Of a DNA stretch of 45,651 nucleotides, positions 31,921 to 38,975 are shown piece after piece. The notes below the pieces were generated by a model. It was given only the letters and a program-made list of their open reading frames with translations, did not search any database and was not told the origin of the DNA. The stretch lies in assembly GCA_035517615.1 (NCBI GenBank), contig DATIYM010000021.1, positions 1 through 45,651 of the forward strand. Direction: 5' to 3'. Position numbers and translations under genes: made by a program. Each line of letters opens with the position of its first letter. The stretch's first letter is position 1. This DNA is from AG25 sp035517615 (GTDB taxonomy: Bacteria > Gemmatimonadota > Gemmatimonadetes > Gemmatimonadales > GWC2-71-9).

Positions 31921-32376
31921 GTGCAGACTCTAGATAAGTCGATCCGGATCGTCGGGATTGGCCTGACCTTCGCCCTGCTCGGGGCGTGTCATACGATGCG
32001 ACCCATCGACAAGGAGCAGCTGAGCGCCACGCCGGATCTGGCCCAGCTCTGGGTCACGCGCCGCGATCGCTCGACCTTCATCATGGAAAAGCCCGAGGTC
32101 GTGGGCGACACGCTGAACGGGTTGGTGCAGGGGCGCGAGGAGAGCATTGGACTCGACGACGTGGCCAAGATGCAAACCCGGGTCTCCGATCCGACGCGCA
32201 CCCGGAACCTGGCGATCGGCATCGCCGCCCTCGGCGCGATCGGCGTGGTGGCCTTGCTCAACAGCGACAACGGCAACAAGCCGCAACAGGGCCTGTGTTA
32301 TGTCGCGGCCGACCAGCCCCCGATCAACTGCTGCCTCGTCGACGTCTCGAACGGAGAGAACCCGCCCAACTGCTGA
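31921..32376 (+). CDS. Small lipoprotein, WVT/GDT/DPTRT family, member B
   Basis: The 151-residue protein has a lipoprotein signal (LTFALLGAC) followed by HTMRPI, which matches HSLRPI of member C. It shares WVT, GDTLNG and SDPTRT with members A and C, then a hydrophobic segment (LAIGIAALGAIGVVALL) and a Cys-rich end (LCYVAA, NCCLVD, PPNC). GTG at 31921 is supported by GGAGG eight bases ahead; the ATG at 31870 adds 17 residues with no ribosome site. It is divergent from the second cytochrome c gene and followed by a strong terminator. Function unknown. Confidence 0.85.
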   Translation: MQTLDKSIRIVGIGLTFALLGACHTMRPIDKEQLSATPDLAQLWVTRRDRSTFIMEKPEVVGDTLNGLVQGREESIGLDDVAKMQTRVSDPTRTRNLAIGIAALGAIGVVALLNSDNGNKPQQGLCYVAADQPPINCCLVDVSNGENPPNC

Positions 32377-32396
32377 GCGGGGTTCCCCTGGAAGTC

Positions 32397-32434
32397 ACGA
32401 CGACCGGCGCTCTCGCCGGTCGTCGTGTTTCTAT
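32397..32434 (+). terminator. Strong intrinsic terminator after lipoprotein member B
   Basis: A perfect 13-bp stem (ACGACGACCGGCG at 32397-32409, CGCCGGTCGTCGT at 32414-32426) with a four-base loop is followed by GTTTCTATT. It separates the lipoprotein gene from the FecR/DUF6600 gene, so the latter must have its own promoter. Confidence 0.85.
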
Positions 32435-32497
32435 TAACAACGGCGCGGGTGTCGCGTCCGTACTTCCGGGGTAAGCGTCAAGCACGGAGGAGAATGC

Positions 32498-34141
32498 ATG
32501 AACACCCGGAAAAGCACCTTATGCTGTGCCACGTTGCTGCTGTGTCTCGCTACGCCGCTCGCCATCGAAGCCCAGGCACCTGACAATGGAGACCCCCCCG
32601 GACGCGCCGCCCGCCTGAGCGTTGTCGATGGCGCCGTGTCGTTCCAGGCGGCAGGAGATACGGTCTGGGGCGATGCGACCCTCAATTACACCGTCACGTC
32701 GGGTGACCGGCTCTATACCGACAAGGACGCGCGGGCCGAGCTCGAGGTAGGCTCCCTCGCAATTCGCCTCTCGGACAATACCGATCTCACCGTCACCAAT
32801 CTGACTGATCATTTCGTGCAGCTCGGGTTGAGTGCCGGCACGGCGCGCCTCAGCGTGTACGAGCTGAGCAGCGCTGACACGCTCGAGGTCGACACCCCGA
32901 ACGGCGCGCTGATGGTGATCGCACCGGGTGACTACCGGTTCGATGTATCGCCGGATGACAGCACAACCGTTGTCGCCGTCGATCGCGGACGCGTGAGTGT
33001 CGGGACCGCAACCGACAACGGCGCGCCCGAAGAAGTCACCATCGGCGAAGCGATGGAGATCCAGGGATCGGATCCGCTTCGCCTCACGTGGATCACGAAG
33101 CCGGCCGCCGACGCGTTCGATGCCTGGAGCACGGCACGCGACTCACGGGTCACGGAGTCGGCCTCGACCCGATACGTCGGGCGAGATATCCCCGGCTACG
33201 AGGACCTGGACGACGCGGGCCGGTGGGAAGTGACCGCGGCGTACGGCCCCGTGTGGTATCCCCGCGGCGTCGCCGTCGATTGGGTCCCGTACCGCTACGG
33301 ACGGTGGAGGTGGGTCGAGCCCTGGGGATGGACGTGGGTGGAGGACGAGCCCTGGGGATTCGCGCCGTTTCACTATGGCCGCTGGGTGTTGGTCGGCTCC
33401 GCCTGGGGCTGGGTGCCGGGTCCGATCGTCCCGCGGCATTACTATGGACCCGCCTTCGTGGCCTTCGTGGACGGCGGGCAGGTCGCCGTCACGGTCGGCG
33501 GCCCGGTGGAAGGGTGGTTCCCGCTTGCTCCCGGCGAACCGTTCGTTCCCTGGTATCACTACAGTGACCGCTACCTGAATTACGTGAACGTGACCAACCT
33601 GCGAGGGCACTTCGACGTCTCGGTCGTGAGCCGCTACTCCAATCTCCGCTTCGTTAATCGCCGGGCGGCGACGGTGGTGTCAGCCGAGGTATTTCGCGGC
33701 GGCGAGCCGATCCGCGGACGCGTGCTGCCCGTGAACGAAACCGTGATCGAGCGGGTTCCCGTCGCGCCTCATCCCAGGGTGCTTCCCACCGAGACCGCCG
33801 TGTTCGGAATTCGTCGCTGGGCGCCGCCGGCCATGGTGGCCCGACGTCCCCCGATGATCACGCGCAGCGCACCGCCACGTGTCGTGGTCACGCGCACGCC
33901 GGCGACTCGCGTGCCGCCCCCCGCCCGCGTCGAAACGCGTTCGCTGCCGTCGCGGCCCATCATTACGCGACGGGCGCCCCCCGCGCAGAATGTGCCGTTC
34001 TCCCGCCGCGTGCCCGCCATGCAGCAGCATCCGGGGCGGCCGCTCGAACCGCAGCAACAGGAGAACCTCCGCCGCGGGAAGGCGGCGGGCCCGCCACGCG
34101 ACCGCGAACGCGTGCCGGATCCCAAAGCGGAGCGGCACTAG
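32498..34141 (+). CDS. FecR-domain / DUF6600 exported protein (paralogue 2)
   Basis: The 547-residue protein has a signal peptide (LCCATLLLCLATPLAIEAQ), a FecR-like domain at about 30-180 (GAVSFQAAGDTVWGDATLNYTVTSGDRLY, in two conserved blocks) and a DUF6600 core at about 215-400 with WVEPWGWTW and PWGFAPFHYGRW. The tail is Pro/Arg-rich, unlike the Pro/Ala/His tail of paralogue 1. Both share RDIPGYEDLDDAGRW-type sequence and the VPAMQQHPGRPLEP-like segment near the end. The ATG has GGAGGAG upstream. The last four bases overlap the convergent channel-like gene. Probable periplasmic or surface protein; function unknown. Confidence 0.88.
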   Translation: MNTRKSTLCCATLLLCLATPLAIEAQAPDNGDPPGRAARLSVVDGAVSFQAAGDTVWGDATLNYTVTSGDRLYTDKDARAELEVGSLAIRLSDNTDLTVTNLTDHFVQLGLSAGTARLSVYELSSADTLEVDTPNGALMVIAPGDYRFDVSPDDSTTVVAVDRGRVSVGTATDNGAPEEVTIGEAMEIQGSDPLRLTWITKPAADAFDAWSTARDSRVTESASTRYVGRDIPGYEDLDDAGRWEVTAAYGPVWYPRGVAVDWVPYRYGRWRWVEPWGWTWVEDEPWGFAPFHYGRWVLVGSAWGWVPGPIVPRHYYGPAFVAFVDGGQVAVTVGGPVEGWFPLAPGEPFVPWYHYSDRYLNYVNVTNLRGHFDVSVVSRYSNLRFVNRRAATVVSAEVFRGGEPIRGRVLPVNETVIERVPVAPHPRVLPTETAVFGIRRWAPPAMVARRPPMITRSAPPRVVVTRTPATRVPPPARVETRSLPSRPIITRRAPPAQNVPFSRRVPAMQQHPGRPLEPQQQENLRRGKAAGPPRDRERVPDPKAERH

Positions 34142-34497
34142 CTGGACCTCGTGTCGCGTTTGCTGGACTCGAGGTGAAACCGCTCCAGTACGTGGTGCAG
34201 TACCGGCGCGAGCATCACCCCGGTGAACACCAAAAAGACGATCCCCGCGAACAACGCGTATAGCCCGGCAAGCCACTTGCCGGGCGTTGTTCGCAGGCGA
34301 TCGACCGGTCCCATGCCTCCCAGCAGCATGGCCGAGTTGAGAAACGCATCCGGCCATGGCAGGCCTTCCACCCAATGGTAGATCGACATGCCCAGCATGA
34401 GGGTGCCGACGGTGAGCGGCAGCAGCACCACGCTGCGCGACACCATCCGGCCCGCAAGCCGCCAGTGGGGTATTCCGTATGCGCGATCGTTGTCCAC
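34138..34497 (-). CDS. Two-helix membrane protein resembling a K+-channel pore module with altered filter
   Basis: The 119-residue protein has one helix (about 22-41), a re-entrant-like segment WPDAFLNSAMLLGGMGPVD (about 48-66) and a second helix (about 78-98). TTPGKWLAGLYALFAGI after the loop looks like the inner-helix start of ion-channel (Ion_trans_2) proteins. The selectivity filter TVGYGD is replaced by GGMGPVD, so K+ selectivity is unlikely. The family is uncharacterised and may be a degenerate channel fold. Starts are clear (GAAGGAG upstream of the ATG). It is the gene downstream of the kelch gene on the same strand and convergent with FecR/DUF6600. Confidence 0.75.
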   Translation of the reverse strand: MDNDRAYGIPHWRLAGRMVSRSVVLLPLTVGTLMLGMSIYHWVEGLPWPDAFLNSAMLLGGMGPVDRLRTTPGKWLAGLYALFAGIVFLVFTGVMLAPVLHHVLERFHLESSKRDTRSS

Positions 34498-34655
34498 GGG
34501 TTTAGCTCCTTCGCCTAGATCTTCTTCCCCTCAATCGGCCGATGCGCCACCCGCGAGGGGGACAGGAACGGGCAACGGCACTGGGACAGGGACGGTACAA
34601 CGGGCAGCGGGACGTCTGCACCCGCCGGTGGGGGAGCGAATTCACCGGGCGCTAC

Positions 34656-35627
34656 TTAAGGAACGTAGACCTCCACGACATCGGTCGCCGTGATGCCGGG
34701 CGCCGTCCCGCCGCCGATCACGTACGCTTTCTCGTCAAGCGCCGCGACCGCCATGCCGTGGCGGGGCGTTGGGAGCGGCGCCGCCTGGGTCCACAGATCC
34801 TTTTCGGGATCGTAGACTTCGTGGGACCCGAACACTTCGAACGCGGTCTCACCGCCGAAGGTGTGAATCTTTCCCCCCAGCACTGCGGAGCCCAGCGAGC
34901 TGCGCGCGGTCGGCATCGGCGCCTTTCGCAGCCAGCGGCCATTCAGATACTTCGTCGGGTCGTAGATCTCGACCACGTCGTAGTTGTGGGCCGGCGACAT
35001 GGGCCGCCCGCCGATCACGTACACCAGGCCCATCACCGTCTCGGCGGTGAGATGATCGCGCGGTGTGGGCATCGGCCAGACCTCGAGCCAGGAATTGAAC
35101 CCCGGGTCGTAGATCACCGGGTCAGCGAGGAGGCCGCCATCCTTGAACCTCGAGTACCCACCCAGCACCACGAGCTTGCCGCCCACGGCAACCGCAACTG
35201 ACGCGCCGCGCGGCCCCGGCATTCCGGCGCGTGAATCCCACTCGTCCTTGTCGGGACGGTACGCCCACAACGTGTGCTCGGCCTTGAAGCTCGATCCCGA
35301 GAGCCCGCCCGCCGCGTACAGCGTGTCGCGCACCACCACGAGCGGCATGTTGTGCCGCGGCGCCGGGAGATCCTTGAGCTGAGTCCACGCATCCGCACCG
35401 GGATCGTAGCGATACACGTGCGCCGTGGGCTGTCCGTGGGCGTCGAGTCCTCCCGCCACATAGATGCGCCCGTTGAGCACCGCCGCGTGCGAATCGAGCA
35501 GCGGCTCGGGCAGCGGCCTGGCGGTGCGCCAGTAACCGGAATCGGACGGGGCCGCTGGGGACGCTGGGGGGGCGGGGGCTTGCTGGAGGCCCATGCCGAG
35601 CGAGAGTACGAGGGCGGGCGTAATCAT
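34656..35627 (-). CDS. Exported kelch-repeat beta-propeller protein
   Basis: The 323-residue protein has a short hydrophobic N-terminus (MITPALVLSLGMGLQQ) and about six kelch repeats. Each has the double-Gly (VAGGL, AAGGL, VLGGY, VIGGR, TFGGE, VIGGG) followed by a Tyr-Asp-Pro and Trp (YDPGADAWTQL, YRPDKDEWDSR, YDPGFNSWLEV). Kelch propellers bind proteins or sugars; the ligand is unknown. Its ATG is only 32 bases from the ATG of the divergent ABC-ATPase gene, so promoters must overlap coding sequence or the messages have very short leaders. Confidence 0.88.
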   Translation of the reverse strand: MITPALVLSLGMGLQQAPAPPASPAAPSDSGYWRTARPLPEPLLDSHAAVLNGRIYVAGGLDAHGQPTAHVYRYDPGADAWTQLKDLPAPRHNMPLVVVRDTLYAAGGLSGSSFKAEHTLWAYRPDKDEWDSRAGMPGPRGASVAVAVGGKLVVLGGYSRFKDGGLLADPVIYDPGFNSWLEVWPMPTPRDHLTAETVMGLVYVIGGRPMSPAHNYDVVEIYDPTKYLNGRWLRKAPMPTARSSLGSAVLGGKIHTFGGETAFEVFGSHEVYDPEKDLWTQAAPLPTPRHGMAVAALDEKAYVIGGGTAPGITATDVVEVYVP

Positions 35628-35659
35628 CGTGCAATGATAACACTTCGTAGATTCCCGCC

Positions 35660-36451
35660 ATGATCAACGTCAAGAATCTGACGCGCCGCTTCGATGCCTT
35701 CGTCGCGGTCAACGAAATTTCGTTCGACGTGCGCGCGGGAGAAATCTTCGCGTTTCTCGGCCCCAATGGCGCCGGGAAAACCACGACCATCAAGATGCTC
35801 ACGACCCTGCTCAGGCCCACGAGCGGCACGATCGAGCTGGACGGCCTCAATCCCATCGCCCAGCCCAACGAAGCCCGGCGTCGCTTCGGGATCGTGTTCC
35901 AGGATCCGAGCCTCGACGACGAACTGACGGCGGCCGAGAACCTCGAGCTGCACTGCGCCCTGTACCGGGTGCCGCGCTCGGTGCGCCAGGAGCGCATCAA
36001 ATATCTGCTCGGCTTGTTCGAGCTCTGGGAGCGGCGCGACGATCGCGTGAAAACATTTTCCGGCGGCATGCGGCGGCGGCTCGAGATCGCGCGCGGCCTG
36101 CTGCACACACCCAAGATCCTGTTTCTGGACGAGCCCACGATCGGGCTCGACCCCCAGACGCGCAATCAGCTGTGGACGCAAGTGGGCGTCCTGAATCAGG
36201 AGCAGCGCGTGACCGTGTTTCTCACCACGCACTACATGGAAGAAGCCGATCGCGTCGCCCACCGGATCGCGGTGATCGATCACGGTCGGATCGTGGCGCA
36301 GGGATCGCCGGCGGAGCTCAAAGCGCAGACAGGCAGCGACACGCTCGAGGCCGCGTTTCTCGCGCTCACAGGCTCCGCCATCCGCGAAGAAGAGGCCGGG
36401 TCGATCGACCAGATGCGCAACATGGCGCGGATGTGGCGGAGGCAGCGCTAG
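35660..36451 (+). CDS. ABC-2 type exporter ATPase (DrrA-like)
   Basis: The 263-residue ATPase has Walker A GPNGAGKTT (34-42), Q-loop VFQDPSLDDELTAAENL, signature FSGGMRRRLEIARGL, Walker B ILFLDEPTIGLDP and H-loop TTHYMEEAD. It drives an ABC-2 exporter, in the drug, lipid or polysaccharide export class; the substrate is not evident. The stop codon is two bases before the start of the permease gene, so the two are cotranscribed. It is divergent from the kelch gene. Confidence 0.95.
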   Translation: MINVKNLTRRFDAFVAVNEISFDVRAGEIFAFLGPNGAGKTTTIKMLTTLLRPTSGTIELDGLNPIAQPNEARRRFGIVFQDPSLDDELTAAENLELHCALYRVPRSVRQERIKYLLGLFELWERRDDRVKTFSGGMRRRLEIARGLLHTPKILFLDEPTIGLDPQTRNQLWTQVGVLNQEQRVTVFLTTHYMEEADRVAHRIAVIDHGRIVAQGSPAELKAQTGSDTLEAAFLALTGSAIREEEAGSIDQMRNMARMWRRQR

Positions 36452-36453
36452 CC

Positions 36454-37200
36454 ATGGACATCGTGTACATGCTCTGGCTACGCCAGCTCAAACGCTACGC
36501 CCGCTCGCGCGCGCGCATCATCGGCTCGCTCGGGCAGCCGCTCCTGTTTCTCGTGGCGCTCGGGTTCGGCTTCGGCCCGATTTTCCGCCGCGCGGGGCAG
36601 GGCGACTACATCCAGTTTCTCGCGCCCGGCGTGATCAGCATGACCGTGTTGTTCAGCGCCATCTTCTCAGGGATCGAATTGATCTGGGATCGCCAGTTCG
36701 GCTTCCTGAAGGAAACGCTCGTCGCTCCGGTGCCGCGACTCCTGATCATGATCGGCCGCACTGCCGGCGGCGCCACGGTGGCGGTGCTGCAGGGATTGAT
36801 CGTGCTCGCGATCTGTCTCGTCGCCGGGTTTCGGATTCAGAGTGTCGCCGCATTGCCGGCGGTGTTTCTCTACATGGCGTTGATCGCTCTGATGTTTACC
36901 GCGCTCGGCACGGCCATCGCCTCCGTGCTCGCCGACTTCCAGGGATTCCAGCTCGTCATGAATTTTCTCGTCATGCCGATCTTCTTTCTGTCGGGAGCCT
37001 TGTTTCCCATCGGCGATGCCCCACCGGTGCTGCGCGTAATCGCCACATTCGATCCACTGTCCTACGGCGTGGACGGCCTGCGCGCCGCCGCGCACGGGGC
37101 GGGGCACTTCGGGGCGGCAACGGACCTCGCCGTGCTCGTGGCGCTGAGCGCGCTCCTGCTCCTCGTGGGAAGCGTGCTGTTTGCGCGGATAGAGCTGTAG
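36454..37200 (+). CDS. ABC-2 type exporter permease (DrrB-like)
   Basis: The 248-residue protein has six membrane helices in the ABC-2 pattern. After a basic N-terminus (LRQLKRYARSRARIIGSLGQPLLFL) come the conserved coupling region ELIWDRQFGFLKETLVAPVPR and the signature LVMPIFFLSGALFPIGDAP with PLSYGVDGLR. It forms the membrane part of the exporter with the ATPase encoded two bases upstream; homodimerisation is expected. Substrate unknown. Confidence 0.94.
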   Translation: MDIVYMLWLRQLKRYARSRARIIGSLGQPLLFLVALGFGFGPIFRRAGQGDYIQFLAPGVISMTVLFSAIFSGIELIWDRQFGFLKETLVAPVPRLLIMIGRTAGGATVAVLQGLIVLAICLVAGFRIQSVAALPAVFLYMALIALMFTALGTAIASVLADFQGFQLVMNFLVMPIFFLSGALFPIGDAPPVLRVIATFDPLSYGVDGLRAAAHGAGHFGAATDLAVLVALSALLLLVGSVLFARIEL

Positions 37201-37353
37201 CTCCGGCTCCAGGATTCCCGTCGTTTTGACCGTGCCCTGAAGGGGTCGCGGCGCGTCCTTGACGTCTGGCCAGCCTCAACGTGACGTCCGTCCCAGTGCT
37301 GCCCGCACGGTGACCATAGTTTTGGGCCAAATCCTTCCCTCCTAGAGGACCCG

Positions 37354-38229
37354 ATGCATACGAGCAGCCGAGCGGCGCCGGCGGTAGCCGCGCTTTCTCT
37401 TTCCGCGCTTTTCCTCCTGGGATGCAACGTCGGTCCCTCCGCCCAGGCCAAAGCCGCGAGCGACAGTCTTGCGCAAGTCACGATGGACAACGCGCGGCTC
37501 ATGCAGGCCGTCGCCGAGAACAGCAGGCTCATGACCGACATCAGCCGCGACCTGGCCCGCGTGCACGTGCCGGCGCGCCACATCAAGGTGACCGCGGAAT
37601 CCCCGATGCAGGCGTCGCGCGACAGCTTGCTGCAGCGGATTCACTACGTCACGAGCCGGCTCTCGGAGCTCGAGCCCAAGGTCAAGGAAAACGAGCAGCG
37701 GATCCTGGCGCTCACGGCGCTCTCCGACAGCCTGCGTACCCAGCTCGCACAGACCACGCAGAGCATGCAGGGCGTGATCGACAATCAGAAAGAAACGATC
37801 ACGAGTTTGACGGACCAGGTGCAGCAGCTGACGGCGGAGAACGCCGCGCTCAAGGACACCATCACGAACATGGCGACGGTGTCGAACACGGTGTACTACG
37901 TGGTCGGCACGCGTGACGAGCTCAAGCAGAAGGGCATCGTGCGCGAGGAGGGAGGCGCGCGGTTCTTGTTCGTGCTGTGGAAGAGCGGCAAGACATTGGT
38001 CCCGGCGCGCGAGCTCGACCCCAAGCAGTTCAACACGGCGGATGGCCGCGTGCTGGAAACGCTCGAGCTGCCCGCGAGCGGGCACGAATATCGTATCGTG
38101 TCGCGCCAGGATGTCTCTGCCCTGGCGACCCCACCGGCCGACAACGGCACGGTGTCCGGTCAGCTCAAGATCGCGGACTCGCGGAAGTTTTGGGCGAACT
38201 CGAAGTTCTTGATTATCGTCGAGAGCTGA
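37354..38229 (+). CDS. Coiled-coil lipoprotein, unknown
   Basis: The 291-residue protein has a lipoprotein signal (LSLSALFLLGC, Cys24). A long helical region of about 30-180 with coiled-coil spacing follows (LMQAVAENSRLMTDISRDL, LSELEPKVKENEQRILALT, SLTDQVQQLTAENAALKD). A C-terminal beta domain comes next (about 185-291, VYYVVGTRDELKQKGIV, REEGGARFLFVLWKSGKTL). The N-terminal part may act as a spacer reaching across the periplasm. I recognise no named family. It is separated from the exporter genes by 153 bases that contain no other gene, and a GAGG precedes the ATG. Confidence 0.82.
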   Translation: MHTSSRAAPAVAALSLSALFLLGCNVGPSAQAKAASDSLAQVTMDNARLMQAVAENSRLMTDISRDLARVHVPARHIKVTAESPMQASRDSLLQRIHYVTSRLSELEPKVKENEQRILALTALSDSLRTQLAQTTQSMQGVIDNQKETITSLTDQVQQLTAENAALKDTITNMATVSNTVYYVVGTRDELKQKGIVREEGGARFLFVLWKSGKTLVPARELDPKQFNTADGRVLETLELPASGHEYRIVSRQDVSALATPPADNGTVSGQLKIADSRKFWANSKFLIIVES

Positions 38230-38243
38230 GCCTCACGCGCTGA

Positions 38244-38270
38244 CCCCCTCTCCGCGGTGCGGAGAGGGGG
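38244..38270. repeat. Perfect palindromic hairpin with adjoining G-runs (REP-like)
   Basis: CCCCCTCTCCGC (38244-38255) and GCGGAGAGGGGG (38259-38270) form a perfect 12-bp stem with a three-base loop between two converging genes. Five G-runs (38266-38291) follow on the plus strand and could form a G-quadruplex. Similar CCCTCTCC palindromes followed by G-rich tails are known as dispersed intergenic repeats in several high-GC genomes. There is only one copy in this window. Confidence 0.6.
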
Positions 38271-38291
38271 AGGGGCGGGGGCGGGGGCGGG

Positions 38292-38471
38292 CTATCGGGG
38301 TGCTTGGCAGGTTACGAGCAGAACGTCGGTGCAGTTCGTCGGTCCCACCTTCAAATGATATCCATCCCCGGGCAGCATCGGGTCCACCGGTGGGTTGTAC
38401 GGCCCACCGTGGCTGCCGCACGCGCCGAGCGCACAGCTCGCGACCACAAGAAATAGTGTAGCGCGAAGCAT
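38292..38471 (-). CDS. Very small lipoprotein
   Basis: A 59-residue frame starts at an ATG preceded by GGGAGGATCAC, a strong ribosome site. The product has a clear lipoprotein signal (LFLVVASCALGAC, Cys18) and a short Gly/Pro-rich mature part (GGPYNPPVDPMLPGDGYHLKVG) with a likely disulfide (NCTDVLLVTC). It is 14 bases downstream of lipoprotein member C on the same strand and is probably cotranscribed. It falls below common length limits for annotation. No family is recognised. Confidence 0.7.
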   Translation of the reverse strand: MLRATLFLVVASCALGACGSHGGPYNPPVDPMLPGDGYHLKVGPTNCTDVLLVTCQAPR

Positions 38472-38485
38472 GTGATCCTCCCTTC

Positions 38486-38920
38486 TCAGCAGTTGATCGT
38501 GGTCGTGCCGGCGCAGCACGGGACGACGGTCCCGTCGCGCGCAGTGTAGCAGGTCGCGCCGTCGCCCACGTAGCTCCGATTCGCCATGTAAACCATTCCG
38601 GCGAGCAGTGCCGCACCACTCACGGCGCCCAGCACCGCGGTGCGCGTGGCATCGGGGCGTTTCGCCTCGAGCCGCGACGCGTCCGACAGCATCATTTCGC
38701 GGTACTGACCGTGTTCCAGAAAACCCGCCAGCGTGTCGCCGGTGACGCGCGGCGCATACAGCGCGAATTTCGTGTGGTCGGCGCCCGTCACCCAGATCCG
38801 ATCGATATTCGTCGAGCTGAGCTGGCTCGCCTCGATCGGCCGCAGCGAGTGGCACGCGGCAGCCAATCCGAATGCCATCATTCCGACAGCGGCTCGGGTC
38901 CCCAGACGGTATAGAGTCAT
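38486..38920 (-). CDS. Small lipoprotein, WVT/GDT/DPTRT family, member C
   Basis: The 144-residue protein has a lipoprotein signal (GMMAFGLAAAC) followed by HSLRPIEASQL, very close to member B. It has WVTGAD, GDTLAGFLEHG and PDATRT, then the hydrophobic segment AVLGAVSGAALLAGMVYM and a Cys-rich end (TCYTARDG, PCCAG, INC). The ATG at 38920 follows GGGG; the frame stays open to 39022. Unlike members A and B it has no cytochrome c neighbour. It is followed on the same strand by the very small lipoprotein. Confidence 0.83.
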   Translation of the reverse strand: MTLYRLGTRAAVGMMAFGLAAACHSLRPIEASQLSSTNIDRIWVTGADHTKFALYAPRVTGDTLAGFLEHGQYREMMLSDASRLEAKRPDATRTAVLGAVSGAALLAGMVYMANRSYVGDGATCYTARDGTVVPCCAGTTTINC

Positions 38921-38975
38921 ATCCCCAAAATCATCTGGACCCGGGAGAACGACAAGACCTTTCCAGCCGCCTGAT

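Noticed and set aside
34559..34614. Imperfect G-rich direct repeats (GGGACAGG, ACGGGCA)
   Set aside because: Copies are short and irregular, and the region is only a 158-base gap between genes; no clear tandem array.
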